A stretch of DNA of 64,000 nt from the NCBI RefSeq assembly GCF_017303375.1, contig NZ_JAFKOH010000008.1:124001-188000 (forward strand), in the 5' to 3' direction. The notes under the pieces are model-generated. The model was not told the DNA's origin. It did no database searches and saw only the letters and a program-made list of their open reading frames with translations. The stretch comes from Bacillus sp. NTK074B (GTDB lineage Bacteria; Bacillota; Bacilli; Bacillales; Bacillaceae_B). Both the position numbers and the translations under genes were made by a program. Below, one piece after another: positions 49,005-57,409 of this stretch (position 1 is the stretch's first letter; each line of letters opens with the position of its first letter).

Positions 49005-49807
49005 GTTCTATCGTTGAGTTCAGTTGGAACGGCAGTCACATCCATTATGTAGATGAGATTCGCATGGATCACATCAGTCACCTGACTCTGGGACGATTTG
49101 GCGGTAATTCAGCGGCAGGACAGTATAAGAACGAAGATGGATGCTTAATATGGGCGGATGAGACAAGAAGCTGGGAATTTGTTGTGATCCTGGATGCCCA
49201 TCATTCCGCCGAAAGTGCTGAATTGGTCCTTCAACAGTTTTTAACTTATAAGGCAGACATTCAAGGCCTCTTAACGAAGCCGTATGCGCAAACGTTTAAA
49301 GAAATAGAAGAAACCTTCCTGCACATGTTTCAGGAAGAGGAGTTTCTGTCTGATTGTCGAAAAGTCAAAGGCGAAACAGCTTGTTTGATTCTCTTACGAA
49401 AAGACAAGTACCTGTGGTGGTTCTCAATAGGGGATTGCCTTTCCTATCTGTTTCACCCTGAACTTGCGAAACTGGGACAATATCAAATCAACCAACGGCA
49501 ATTTTACGAATGGGTAGGGCACGTCAACACCTTCGATCAAGACGTTCCCTGCTTCAGCAGTGGCATACGCGAACTAAGAAAAGGAATGAATCGGATTCTG
49601 ATGACTACAGATGGATTAGTGGAATGTCCCAATGAACCTTACTCTGACCCTGAAAAGATCTACAACGAACTCCAGCGTCATCAAGGAAGCGACGGCATCA
49701 TAGCTCTCCTTGGCACCATCAGGGAAAATCATGTACGGGATAGTACAACCATCATTTTCTGGGAGGTGGATGTCACGCAGGATGTGCAGATGCCGAGTGA
49801 TGGGTAG
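49001..49807 (+). CDS. PP2C-like serine/threonine phosphatase
   Basis: A 268-residue protein with PP2C-type order: NEDGCLIWADE, VVILDAHHSAES, GETACLILLRKD, then FSIGDCLSYLF (GD of the metal site) and ILMTTDGLVE. The N-terminal Asp pair of the usual DGMGG motif is only partly kept (LDAHHS), so it could be a divergent or weakly active member. It overlaps the HIT gene by 4 bases. Targets unknown. Confidence 0.7.
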   Translation: MSSIVEFSWNGSHIHYVDEIRMDHISHLTLGRFGGNSAAGQYKNEDGCLIWADETRSWEFVVILDAHHSAESAELVLQQFLTYKADIQGLLTKPYAQTFKEIEETFLHMFQEEEFLSDCRKVKGETACLILLRKDKYLWWFSIGDCLSYLFHPELAKLGQYQINQRQFYEWVGHVNTFDQDVPCFSSGIRELRKGMNRILMTTDGLVECPNEPYSDPEKIYNELQRHQGSDGIIALLGTIRENHVRDSTTIIFWEVDVTQDVQMPSDG

Positions 49808-49880
49808 AAGAAGCATGGGGACGGTTCTTCTGCTTCCATCCTGATCCAAAGGAAGCAAGAGAACCGTCCCTCTGCCTCCC
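49808..49880. repeat. Paired dispersed palindromic repeats
   Basis: AAGCATGGGGACGGTTCTTC followed by GGAAGCAAGAGAACCGTCCC: two units in opposite orientation that can pair. They follow the PP2C stop and probably act as its terminator. Confidence 0.7.
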
Positions 49881-49935
49881 TTGACAATCAACCGAAACTT
49901 TATTATCGTTATAAAAAACCGAATACGATTTTCAG

Positions 49936-50047
49936 ATTCGTATAACTCCAATAATATGGTTTGGAGGTCTCTACCAGGAACCAAGAAATCCTGATTACGA
50001 AGAAGGTACTTTTTATTTGTATTTTCTTCGTAATCAGGATTTTTTTT
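49936..50047 (+). promoter_or_regulatory. Adenine riboswitch with transcription terminator
   Basis: Purine aptamer (49936-50002): P1 TTCGTA with TACGAA; P2/L2 CTCCAATAATATGGTTTGGAG with the AATATGG loop; J2/3 TCTCTACC; P3 AGGAACC/AAGAAATCCT region. The discriminator base is T at 49995 (GAT then TACGAA), the U74 that reads adenine; guanine switches have C. A terminator of AAATCCTGATTACGAAGAA and TTCTTCGTAATCAGGATTT with T8 (49986-50047) reuses P1, so bound adenine prevents termination and turns expression on. TTGACA upstream at 49881 is a likely -35. Adenosine deaminase follows. Confidence 0.9.
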
Positions 50048-50069
50048 ATGAAAATTGAGGAGGTCCAAC

Positions 50070-51062
50070 ATGAATTATTCTACAATGCCAAAGATTGAAC
50101 TGCACTGCCATCTGGATGGGAGTGTCAGGCCTGAGACAATTATTGATTTAGCAAAGAAAGACGGGATCGATATTCCTTCATTTGATAGAGAAGAGATGAA
50201 AGGGGAGCTCATTGCCCCGTTGGACTGTGAATCATTGGATGAATACTTGGAGAAGTTCTCAATTCCGAATGACGTGATGCAGTCAAAGGAAAATCTGAAG
50301 AGAATCACCTTTGAACTGTATGAAGATGCAGCAGGGGAGAATGTGAAATATATGGAGGTCCGATTTGCTCCTCTTCTTCATACACGAAAGGGATTATCGG
50401 TAGAAGAGATCATCGGAAGTGTGATCGAAGGGATGAAAGAAGCAGAAGAGCAGTTTGATATTAAAGGGAATGTCATTCTGTGCTGTATGAGAACGATGAC
50501 GCCGGAAAGCGCTTTTCAGGTGGTGGAAAAAGGGAAGGGCTTCCTTGGAAATGGAGTCGTCGCCATCGATTTATGTGCGTCTGAAGAGGAAGGATTCTGC
50601 GGGGAATTCATTGAACCCATCGCACTTGCGAGGGAGTATGGTTACCGAGTCACGATTCACGCAGGTGAAACGGGAGTGGGAAGAAATGTCCTTGAGGCGG
50701 TTGAATGGCTGAAGGCAGAACGAATCGGTCACGGTGTGTATATAAAAGACTGTCCGGAAGCGTATCAGGTGGTAAAGGAAAAAGGGATTGTGCTTGAAAT
50801 CTGTCCAACGAGCAATGTTCAGACCAAAGCGGTCCAGGCGTTCCGTGATCACCCACTTTACGATTTTCACCGGGACGGAATCAAGATTACCATCAATACG
50901 GACAACCGGACGGTATCGGATACGACGATGACACAGGAATGTGAGTTGGTGTGGGGAGAATTTGCCATGAGTGAAGAGGATTACAGGGAGATTTACATGA
51001 ATAGTGTAGAAGCGGCTTTTGCGAGTGATGAGGTGAAGGAAGGGTTGAAGGGGTATTTGTAA
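50070..51062 (+). CDS. add: Adenosine deaminase
   Basis: A 330-residue zinc enzyme converting adenosine to inosine. The start is ATG 50070 after GAGGAGG. The active-site motifs are: KIELHCHLDGSVRPE (HxH zinc ligands), GYRVTIHAGETG (catalytic His and Glu), RIGHGVYI, and ITINTDNRTVSDT (two Asp). It is preceded by an adenine riboswitch, an arrangement also found in other bacteria, giving induction when purine nucleobase levels rise. It stands alone as a monocistronic unit. Confidence 0.95.
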   Translation: MNYSTMPKIELHCHLDGSVRPETIIDLAKKDGIDIPSFDREEMKGELIAPLDCESLDEYLEKFSIPNDVMQSKENLKRITFELYEDAAGENVKYMEVRFAPLLHTRKGLSVEEIIGSVIEGMKEAEEQFDIKGNVILCCMRTMTPESAFQVVEKGKGFLGNGVVAIDLCASEEEGFCGEFIEPIALAREYGYRVTIHAGETGVGRNVLEAVEWLKAERIGHGVYIKDCPEAYQVVKEKGIVLEICPTSNVQTKAVQAFRDHPLYDFHRDGIKITINTDNRTVSDTTMTQECELVWGEFAMSEEDYREIYMNSVEAAFASDEVKEGLKGYL

Positions 51063-51065
51063 GGA

Positions 51066-51112
51066 AGTGTGGGGACGGTTCTCCTGATTGGGCCTTGATC
51101 CGTCCCGGCACT
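51066..51112. repeat. Dispersed repeat relic
   Basis: GTGGGGACGGTTCTCC with GGGCCTTGATCCGTCCC lies between add and the convergent anti-sigma gene. Confidence 0.5.
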
Positions 51113-51114
51113 GC

Positions 51115-51918
51115 TTACTTCATGGATTTTGCGATGTTGGTCAGCTCTTCTTTTGAGAGATTTGTACCAAATAATTCGTATTGCACTCCGTTATCTAGAA
51201 AGGTGATGAGGTATTCTGCTTTTACGGCAGGTTCATTCCTTTGATCATCCCAGTACTTTACCGGTCTTTTTCCGATGATGCCTCTCTGTCCAATCTCAAT
51301 GTTTTTCACATCATTGAGGACAACAGCACCTTCCATGTTTTTTCGTTTGTAGGCTTCTATCCATAGGTCTTTCTGATTTTCGGTCTGAAACGTGATATGC
51401 ATATGGTCGTCTTTCCAGTAAAATCGATTCAGGGTTAATCCTTCAGGTAAGGATGACGGTTCCATTATGGTGAATCCGGCTGTCTTCATTGCATCTCTTG
51501 AATGTTGATAGGATTTCCCCAACTCTTCTTCCTCGAACTTCTGGACGATAAAGTCCTTTTGCTTGGTTTGTTTTAAGATATATCCATTTTCTGTATAAAT
51601 CGGCTCATACTTTGCTAAGGTATACTTTTCTTCTGATATGGTCTTTACTCCATCGATGTAAATATAACCGTCATGAATTTCGATACGGTCATTGGATGAG
51701 ATATCGATGTGAAAGACTTGGGATGTCCATTTTTCAGTCATAGATCTCACTTCTGGAGAGAGGGTAAATACGGTTCCCGTCAGCAGAAGAAATACAAGTG
51801 CAATCTGATAGATAGGACTCTTATACCATTGTTTCTTCTTCCTTTTAAAGGTCACTTTATCCGAAAAATCGAATTCGTCTGCGACTTTATTCAACGTCTG
51901 TTTTAATTCTTGTTCCAT
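51115..51918 (-). CDS. Anti-sigma factor-like membrane protein (DUF4367-type)
   Basis: A 267-residue protein with an N-terminal cytoplasmic helical part (to about 30), one transmembrane helix (IYQIALVFLLLTGTVFTL), and an extracytoplasmic domain ending in the DUF4367-like region. Its start overlaps the sigma gene stop by 16 bases. Such proteins hold the cognate ECF sigma factor at the membrane until a signal arrives. It resembles Bacillus anti-sigma families only in layout. Confidence 0.75.
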   Translation of the reverse strand: MEQELKQTLNKVADEFDFSDKVTFKRKKKQWYKSPIYQIALVFLLLTGTVFTLSPEVRSMTEKWTSQVFHIDISSNDRIEIHDGYIYIDGVKTISEEKYTLAKYEPIYTENGYILKQTKQKDFIVQKFEEEELGKSYQHSRDAMKTAGFTIMEPSSLPEGLTLNRFYWKDDHMHITFQTENQKDLWIEAYKRKNMEGAVVLNDVKNIEIGQRGIIGKRPVKYWDDQRNEPAVKAEYLITFLDNGVQYELFGTNLSKEELTNIAKSMK

Positions 51919-52472
51919 ACTGCGTTCCCTCCCATAGAGTTATCTACATCAGGATTTTCCCTCATCAGTTTCTTTAGTTTCTTCCTGGCATTGAATAGCC
52001 GGGATTTCACTGTACCATGATTGATTTGTAAAGTGTCCCCAATTTCTTCTATGGACAATTCCTGATAGTAATGAAGGATAATAACAGCACGAAGTTTAAA
52101 GCTTAACTGTTGAACACATGAGTAGATACTTTTAGCATTCTCATCAATTAAATGCTTCATTTCGGGTGTGTGATGATCGGCAGGTTGCTTCCCGATCTGT
52201 AACCAGAACCGTTTTCTTCTTGATGTTTTTAAGGCACAATTCACCACAATGCCATTAAACCATGTTTTGAATAATCCTTTGTTGGGATTGAATCGCTTCA
52301 GTGAATAGTAAGTCTGCAACATGGCTTCTAGTACCGCATCCTCAGCTAAAGAATAATCATGAAGCAATAAATATGCCGTCTTCCGAGCATTTAGAATATG
52401 GGGGCCGAGTAACGCTTCAAACGCCTCCTCATTCCCCTTAGTGGCCATTTCAACTAACGTATCTTCTTCCAA
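51903..52472 (-). CDS. ECF-type RNA polymerase sigma factor
   Basis: A 189-residue sigma-70 protein. Region 2 contains AEDAVLEAMLQTYYSLKRFNPNKGLFKTWFNGIVVNCALKTSRRKR. Region 4 is SFKLRAVIILHYYQELSIEEIGDTLQINHGTVKSRLFNARKKLKKLM. It is the first gene of a two-gene operon with its anti-sigma. Its target promoters were not identified. Confidence 0.9.
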   Translation of the reverse strand: MEEDTLVEMATKGNEEAFEALLGPHILNARKTAYLLLHDYSLAEDAVLEAMLQTYYSLKRFNPNKGLFKTWFNGIVVNCALKTSRRKRFWLQIGKQPADHHTPEMKHLIDENAKSIYSCVQQLSFKLRAVIILHYYQELSIEEIGDTLQINHGTVKSRLFNARKKLKKLMRENPDVDNSMGGNAVWNKN

Positions 52473-52698
52473 TGTCGTTCATCCCCCTTTCACTGTTTTA
52501 TTACCATTAAATCGAGTAAAGGTTCACTTTTCTTGAAAAACGATTGAATTCCATAAAAAAAGATCAGCATTTGCTGATCCTGGAAAACATATTTGCTTCT
52601 ATGAAAATGATAACATAATTTGTAAGGAATCAAGGGGGGAGCGCTGCTTTGTTTAGAGGGAAAGCGGAGCACGTGAACCTGACCCTTCCATTCCTTCC

Positions 52699-52845
52699 TC
52701 AAAGATGATCTGTACTGATCCTTGGCGCTTCAGGCTCAAGAGATGCAGCTTCTCTGGCATTATCATTGTGTCGATCGGTTTTCTTTACGTTTTCTGATGT
52801 ACTGTTTTTTTCGTTGTGTTGGGATGGTTTCTTGTTGCTGGTCAT
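52699..52845 (-). CDS. Small hydrophilic protein (48 residues)
   Basis: ATG lies seven bases after TAGGAGGTGAT, a near-perfect ribosome site. The product is MTSNKKPSQHNEKNSTSENV, then KKTDRHNDNAREAASLEPEA: Lys/Asn/Ser/Glu-rich, unstructured, no Cys or membrane segment. It resembles small sporulation or unstructured Bacillus proteins in composition only. Too short to be called by usual gene finders. Confidence 0.55.
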   Translation of the reverse strand: MTSNKKPSQHNEKNSTSENVKKTDRHNDNAREAASLEPEAPRISTDHL

Positions 52846-52924
52846 CCTATCACCTCCTATTGATAATATGGTCCATTTTCTCTTGAATATGAAGACGGAG
52901 AGTTTCTTTTTTGCGCCATCTTCA

Positions 52925-52980
52925 GGTCAGACAGGTTCCCGCGAAAGATGCCACGGAACCTGTCCCCATGGCACGGAGTT
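52925..52980. repeat. Dispersed palindromic repeat
   Basis: GACAGGTTCCCGCG and GGAACCTGTCCCC pair around AAAGATGCCAC. It lies between the 48-residue gene (-) and the SRPBCC gene (+). Confidence 0.65.
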
Positions 52981-53103
52981 AGAAACACAGAAGGAATTAA
53001 GGTTTTTCTGAAGAATAGTACAAAGAGTGCCTTTTTTTTCAGATAGCCATCATGTCATCACATACGTATTTTCAACTCATATAGAACTTGAGGAGGAAAC
53101 GAC

Positions 53104-53622
53104 ATGTCTAACAGCAATCAAATGCTTTCGAGAGTGGAAGATGACGGGGTTCTTATCCTTGAGAGGATCTTTGATGCCCAGCGTGACCTTGTGTTCAAGA
53201 TGTTCAAAGATCCTGAGCACCTTAAACAGTGGTGGGGCCCGCGAGGCTGGGAGCTGCCTGTGTGCCATGTGGATTTCCATCCTGGCGGTGTCTGGCACTA
53301 CTGCATGAAGTGCGTGGACCAGGGCCAGGGTCAATTCTACGGGATGGAGTCCTGGGGGAAAGGGATATATAAAGAAATCATTGAACCGGAGAAGATCGTC
53401 TACGTCGATGTCTTCTCGGATGCGGAAGGCCAGACGAACGAAGACATGCCGGCAACGGAAGTGACGTTGGAATTCATTGATATGGGAAGCAAAACGAAGC
53501 TGGTCAATCGTTCTGTATACTCTTCAGCAGAAGCCCTTCAGACCGTCCTGGACATGGGAATGGAGCAAGGCATCACGGAAACATGGGATCGTCTGGGTGA
53601 AGCATTACAAAAGCTGAAATAA
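53104..53622 (+). CDS. SRPBCC (AHSA1-type) family protein
   Basis: A 172-residue START/Bet v1-like fold protein. The family pattern ILERIFDAQRDLVFKMFKDPEHLKQWWGPRGW and the later EVTLEFIDMGSKTKLVNRS are clear. It binds hydrophobic ligands or aids Hsp90-type chaperones in some relatives. RBS GAGGAGG. A VOC-family gene follows after 27 bases; this SRPBCC-VOC pairing is common. Confidence 0.88.
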   Translation: MSNSNQMLSRVEDDGVLILERIFDAQRDLVFKMFKDPEHLKQWWGPRGWELPVCHVDFHPGGVWHYCMKCVDQGQGQFYGMESWGKGIYKEIIEPEKIVYVDVFSDAEGQTNEDMPATEVTLEFIDMGSKTKLVNRSVYSSAEALQTVLDMGMEQGITETWDRLGEALQKLK

Positions 53623-53649
53623 TACATGATTGTAAGGAGTGGAGAATTC

Positions 53650-54030
53650 ATGATCACGAAAGTCGTTCAAATTATGTTGTATGTGGATAACCAGGATGAG
53701 GCGGTCCGATTTTGGACGGAAAATGTAGGATTTACCGTGAAGGCAGAGGAAGATAACGGTCAAGGAATGAGATGGATTGAAGTGGCACCAGCGAATGAAG
53801 CCGAAACAAGCATCATTCTGCATAATAAAGAATTCGTGGCAAAAATGTCGCCTGGCCTCAATCTGGGTACGCCTTCTTTAATGTTTTTCACGGATCAATT
53901 TGATGAGCTATATTCCGGTTTATCCAATAAAAAGGTCAAAGTAGGGGAAATCGTCGAGATGCCAGGGGGCAGAGTATTCAACTTTGCGGACCATGAAGAA
54001 AATTATTTTGCGGTGATGGAGAGGAAGTAA
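53650..54030 (+). CDS. VOC family (glyoxalase/dioxygenase-fold) protein
   Basis: A 126-residue beta-alpha-beta-beta-beta protein. The start is ATG 53650 after GGAGTGGAG. The pattern MITKVVQIMLYVDNQDEAVRFWTENVGF is typical. Possible metal ligands are Glu/His scattered at the strand ends. Function in the cell unknown; may accompany the SRPBCC protein. Confidence 0.87.
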   Translation: MITKVVQIMLYVDNQDEAVRFWTENVGFTVKAEEDNGQGMRWIEVAPANEAETSIILHNKEFVAKMSPGLNLGTPSLMFFTDQFDELYSGLSNKKVKVGEIVEMPGGRVFNFADHEENYFAVMERK

Positions 54031-54049
54031 GGTGATATGCCAAGGGTAT

Positions 54050-54125
54050 GCCAAGGGGACAGGTGCCGTGGTTCTCTTGCCCGATTGCAAGAAGAGGCCG
54101 GGGGACCTGTCCCCTTGGTTTTTTT
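54050..54125 (+). terminator. Large palindromic repeat acting as terminator
   Basis: CCAAGGGGACAGGTGCC and GGGGGACCTGTCCCCTTGG pair, with an inner CTCTTGC/GCAAGAAG arm, then T7. It follows the VOC gene. Confidence 0.85.
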
Positions 54126-54366
54126 AAGGTCTTTCCAACACAGAAGCGAGCATTCTATGCACAACTTCGTGATCCCGCACATCATGTAAGCGATATTCAT
54201 CACCGGGCAGTGAATACCATTCCTCCGCCCCGAGGTAGGTGATTGAAAGCGTAAGGGCACCGTCCTCACTACATGTGGTAACCAGTTCAAGTTCTCCACT
54301 GATCACCCCGACTTCAGACGTCATGACCCCGTGAGTCGCTGTCAAAATAGTCGATATCTTGTCCAT
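54124..54366 (-). CDS. Small protein, unknown function
   Basis: An 80-residue protein, mainly beta: ISTILTATHGVMTSEVGVIS, LSITYLGAEEWYSLPGDEYRL, then a His-rich helix. GGAGG upstream of ATG. No recognised family. Its end overlaps the terminator of the VOC gene. Confidence 0.55.
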   Translation of the reverse strand: MDKISTILTATHGVMTSEVGVISGELELVTTCSEDGALTLSITYLGAEEWYSLPGDEYRLHDVRDHEVVHRMLASVLERP

Positions 54367-54402
54367 ATGTGTACCTCCATTTCTATGATTGGATGGAAAA
54401 AG

Positions 54403-54433
54403 GAAGCACGGGAACCGTCCCCATGCTTCCCTG
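54403..54433. repeat. Dispersed palindromic repeat
   Basis: GGAAGCACGGGAACCGTCCC and CATGCTTCC, just beyond the nuclease stop. Confidence 0.65.
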
Positions 54434-54436
54434 TGA

Positions 54437-55060
54437 TCAATACACGCAGCTGTTCAGCATGCCTTGAAGGGCCGTCTTCTCTGATGACTGCAGGCTCAAG
54501 CCCCATTTGTATTTCGTGCTGATCCACCATTTGGAGTAACCGCAGGCGGCACCGGAACGGGGTGGCTGCCAAGTGGATGGATCCTGGTCGCCTTTAGAGC
54601 GGTTGGAGCTTGCGCTGACGGCGATCAGCTGGGGACCGCTCAGGTCATTGGCGAAGTCTTCTCGCTTATCAGTCGTCCAGCTGCTGGCTCCGGAGCGCCA
54701 TGCTTCTGCAAGGGGAACGACGTGGTCGATATCAAGGTCGGACGGATTCGTGAACGTGACGCCGTCGTAATAACTGTACCACGACCCGGATGTTACAGGG
54801 CAGCTGCCGCTGTAATAATCGGCGTCACGCTTTAGGACAAGCTGACGGGTGTCACACCCATTTCCCTGGCCGATCCAGTGGGGGAACTTGTCACGGGAGT
54901 AACCGGTCATGGAGCTTTCCGATTTGACAGTCAACGCGTTCAACTGTGATTGGGCCGTGGATTTGGACGGTGTCCCGGGCGGAGTTGCGAATGCGCTCGG
55001 GAGAAAGGTAGCGAACGAGAGAAGCAGGGCAACGACAAACAACAATGGTTTCTTTAGCAT
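54437..55060 (-). CDS. Secreted HNH endonuclease (GmrSD-C / DUF1524-type)
   Basis: A 207-residue exported nuclease. The start is ATG 55060 after ACAGGAGG; a start 14 codons upstream would add residues before the signal. The Sec signal is MLKKPLLFVVALLLSFATFL with cleavage near AFA-TPP. The HNH core is DLDIDHVVPLAEAWRSGA near residues 125-142, with a later LIAVSASSNRSKGD giving the Asn of the motif. Six Cys suggest disulfides. It may scavenge DNA or act as a toxin. Confidence 0.87.
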   Translation of the reverse strand: MLKKPLLFVVALLLSFATFLPSAFATPPGTPSKSTAQSQLNALTVKSESSMTGYSRDKFPHWIGQGNGCDTRQLVLKRDADYYSGSCPVTSGSWYSYYDGVTFTNPSDLDIDHVVPLAEAWRSGASSWTTDKREDFANDLSGPQLIAVSASSNRSKGDQDPSTWQPPRSGAACGYSKWWISTKYKWGLSLQSSEKTALQGMLNSCVY

Positions 55061-55405
55061 GGGGATGCCTCCTGTATGTATTTTTTTTATATCAACATTC
55101 ATTCGTAAGAGAATGAAATGTTAATAGTAAAACAACGTAGTCAGGCAGTAAGAAATGAATGTTTATGGAAGAATGGGCATCAGGTGTGTTCGCTTCTACT
55201 TGAAATGATAGGGGATGGAATAAGCTTCTCACAAGTAAATATTTTGTAAATCAGGGTCATTTTAGAAAGATGAAACTTTATGCCTGTACCTTCAGCATCA
55301 GATGTTCCTCAGGAGTGAGAGGTTTGTATGTCGTAATGACTAGATGGAAAAAGGTGAGGATTGGACAGAGGGAGTTTGAAATAATTGGGTAAAGGGAGGG
55401 GGACC
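55061..55405. other. Intergenic region between nuclease and truncated GNAT
   Basis: 345 bases with nuclease promoter area near 55061-55130. A 19-codon frame (MTRWKKVRIGQREFEIIG) near 55338 shows no family. Remnants of the missing N-terminus of the following GNAT could not be recognised. Confidence 0.4.
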
Positions 55406-55744
55406 ATGAAAAAAACCATAGGTTACTTTGTCGCGATTGAAAATGAGGAAGTCCTTGGTGCTGGCGGGGGCGGGATGATGAGTGAGACCGAGGGAGAGCT
55501 GTATGTCTTATACCTGGATCCTTCGAGGCGCAATGAAGGGATCGGGACACTCTTGTTAGAGGCCATTACCAGGCAGCAGAAAGAAGAATTCCAAGCGGAG
55601 AAGCAGTGGGTGTCAGTTCAAAAAGGAAACCAAAAGGGGGTTCCTTTTTACGAAGCGAAGGGGTTTGTGTATGAGAGCGAACAGCCTGTTTATGGGAATG
55701 AGACGGGGGAATATCGGTCGTTGAGGTATTCCCGCTTTATTTAA
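55406..55744 (+). CDS. GNAT acetyltransferase, probably N-terminally truncated
   Basis: A 112-residue protein starting at ATG after GGGAGGGGG. It contains the acetyl-CoA loop YVLYLDPSRRNEGIGTLLLEAI but begins near beta strand 2-3 of the GNAT fold, so about 40-50 residues are missing. The last part (FYEAKGFVYESEQPVYG) is normal. It may be a remnant rather than an active enzyme. Confidence 0.6.
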   Translation: MKKTIGYFVAIENEEVLGAGGGGMMSETEGELYVLYLDPSRRNEGIGTLLLEAITRQQKEEFQAEKQWVSVQKGNQKGVPFYEAKGFVYESEQPVYGNETGEYRSLRYSRFI

Positions 55745-55785
55745 GGGGAGAATGGGCGACGGTTCTGGTGCTGCCTCTTAAACGA

Positions 55786-55824
55786 AAAACGGAAGCATGG
55801 GGAACTTCCCTGCTTCCGTTTTGA
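55786..55824. repeat. Dispersed palindromic repeat with terminator form
   Basis: AAAACGGAAGCA and TGCTTCCGTTTT pair around a GGGGAACTTCCC core; follows the truncated GNAT and faces the frameshifted one. Confidence 0.75.
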
Positions 55825-55842
55825 ACCATTTCTATTGAACGA

Positions 55843-56299
55843 TTACTCGTTTATATTCTTGATCACTGCCATTTCCTTCCCAAACGTATCGCCATGATCG
55901 ATGAATCCCAAACTAGCGTATAATTGATGGGCTCCACCATTTTCAGGATGATAGCCTACAACGATTCTTTTGGCATTGGGTAACTTAGCCATTTCCGAAA
56001 TCATTAACTTAGTTGCCATTTTGCCGATACCCTTCCCTTGGAAGTCCTTATGAATCATTATTCTATATACCCAATAAGCATCGAGTTCTTCTTGAACTGA
56101 ATTGTACATTAGGAAAGCCGACTGCTTTTTCATCAGCATAGATGACATAAGGCTTTAATGTAGGCTCAAACTTTGACTGTGCTATTGATATAGCATTGGA
56201 TTCAATATAGTTTTCTTGTTCTGCCGTTACTTCTAATTCACAGCAGTCATACCAGTTTTCTGCATTTACTTCTACGATTTTCACATTTTCTGTACTCAT
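55843..56299 (-). pseudogene. Frameshifted GNAT acetyltransferase (BltD/SpeG-like)
   Basis: Two overlapping frames read as one protein: the first part (MSTENVKIVEVNAENWYDCC to YADEKAVGF) and the second (LMYNSVQEELDAYWVYRIMI to the end). An extra C in the TTTCC run near 56114 breaks the frame; removing it gives AVGFLMYN and a full length of about 152 residues. The acetyl-CoA loop FQGKGIGKMATKLM is intact. The pattern resembles diamine/spermine acetyltransferases. It could also be a sequencing error. Confidence 0.75.
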
Positions 56300-56484
56300 T
56301 ATTTTCCCCTTTCAGTATCCGGGGAAACGCTAAACAACTCTGTTGTTAATTAGACGTTAACCCCTTGTGCTCATGAATCATAAACATTCTCTTGATTGTC
56401 ATAATGAACGCCTCCTTAACCAACTTTAGTCTGTAATTTATCAGACTACTTCCATTATACTATATTTTCAAATAAATTTGTAAC

Positions 56485-56646
56485 CTATTTTGAAACATGT
56501 GTAATAAAGATGATCTCTTCATCCTTTTCCCGACACTCATCTAATAATTGTTTGATGTTTTCCTCTGCATCCGGGTTATTTCTCTTCCCCCATTGAGGAT
56601 GAGCAAACGTCTTTTGTACATCTATGATGAGCAGTGCACGTTTCAT
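56485..56646 (-). pseudogene. Truncated isochorismatase-family hydrolase
   Basis: The frame reads MKRALLIIDVQKTFAHPQWG, with the family Asp (IIDVQ) and then KDEEIIFITHVSK, and stops after 53 codons. Normal members run about 180 residues, so the catalytic Lys and Cys are missing. The start overlaps the DUF1272 stop. Confidence 0.7.
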
Positions 56647-56843
56647 GACCGCCCTCCCAATGGACAGGACGCAGCCTGTTTCGGCCGTCTGACCAGTTCT
56701 CCATGACAATTTGGACAAATGTTGGCCATTTCATCTGTACATGAAGAACAGAACGTACATTCATGAACACAAATATAAGCCTCCTCATGCACATGTTCTC
56801 CACATTTTTCGCATATTGGCTTCATTTCTAATCCCATAACCAA
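56643..56843 (-). CDS. DUF1272 zinc-ribbon-like protein
   Basis: A 66-residue protein with CEKCGEHVHEE, then CTFCSSC, then CPNCHGELVRRPK: four Cys pairs, the DUF1272 pattern, likely to bind zinc. ATG with AAAGGGG. Function unknown. The last residues run into the truncated isochorismatase gene. Confidence 0.82.
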   Translation of the reverse strand: MVMGLEMKPICEKCGEHVHEEAYICVHECTFCSSCTDEMANICPNCHGELVRRPKQAASCPLGGRS

Positions 56844-56983
56844 ACCCCTTTTCTCTTTGACTTACTATTATCTTATTGAAAAAAAGAACCTGTTTACAGG
56901 CTATTTCTTAGGCGTTTTTACTGTTATTCTTAAATCATTAAGGAATTGATTGGAGTTTACATTACATTTGAAGGTGGAGAATC

Positions 56984-57403
56984 GTGGATAACATAAATCG
57001 GCACATATTGGATGTATTGCAAGGGAACGGCAGAATCTCGATGACTGAATTGGGGAAGGAAATCTCTCTTTCCGTACCTGCCGTCACAGAGAGGGTAAGG
57101 AAGCTTGAGGAGCAGGGAGTCATAGAGGGATACAAAGCCATCGTTAATCCGGAAAAGGTGAACAAACCCGTTAAAGCATTTGTATTGATGAAAACCCATC
57201 GGTGTAAAGCCTTCAGAGCCTTTTGCAAAGACCATCCACACGTTGTGGAATGTCACAGGCTTACGGGGGAGTACAGTTATCTGGTGAAGGTGGTCACGGA
57301 AGATAATTCATTGCTGGAAGCATTTATTGATGCATCCATGGAGTATGGAGAACCGTATACGATGATGAATCTTTCTTCATCGGTTAGCGGGAAGATTATT
57401 TGA
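56984..57403 (+). CDS. Lrp/AsnC-family transcriptional regulator
   Basis: A 139-residue regulator; GTG start after AAGGTGGAG. The winged helix is NRHILDVLQGNGRISMTELG with SVPAVTERVRKLEEQGVI. The RAM ligand-binding domain follows (MKTHRCKAFRAFCKDHPHVV, LTGEYSYLVKVV). It senses an amino acid; targets are not evident. Confidence 0.9.
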   Translation: MDNINRHILDVLQGNGRISMTELGKEISLSVPAVTERVRKLEEQGVIEGYKAIVNPEKVNKPVKAFVLMKTHRCKAFRAFCKDHPHVVECHRLTGEYSYLVKVVTEDNSLLEAFIDASMEYGEPYTMMNLSSSVSGKII

Positions 57404-57409
57404 ATAGGG

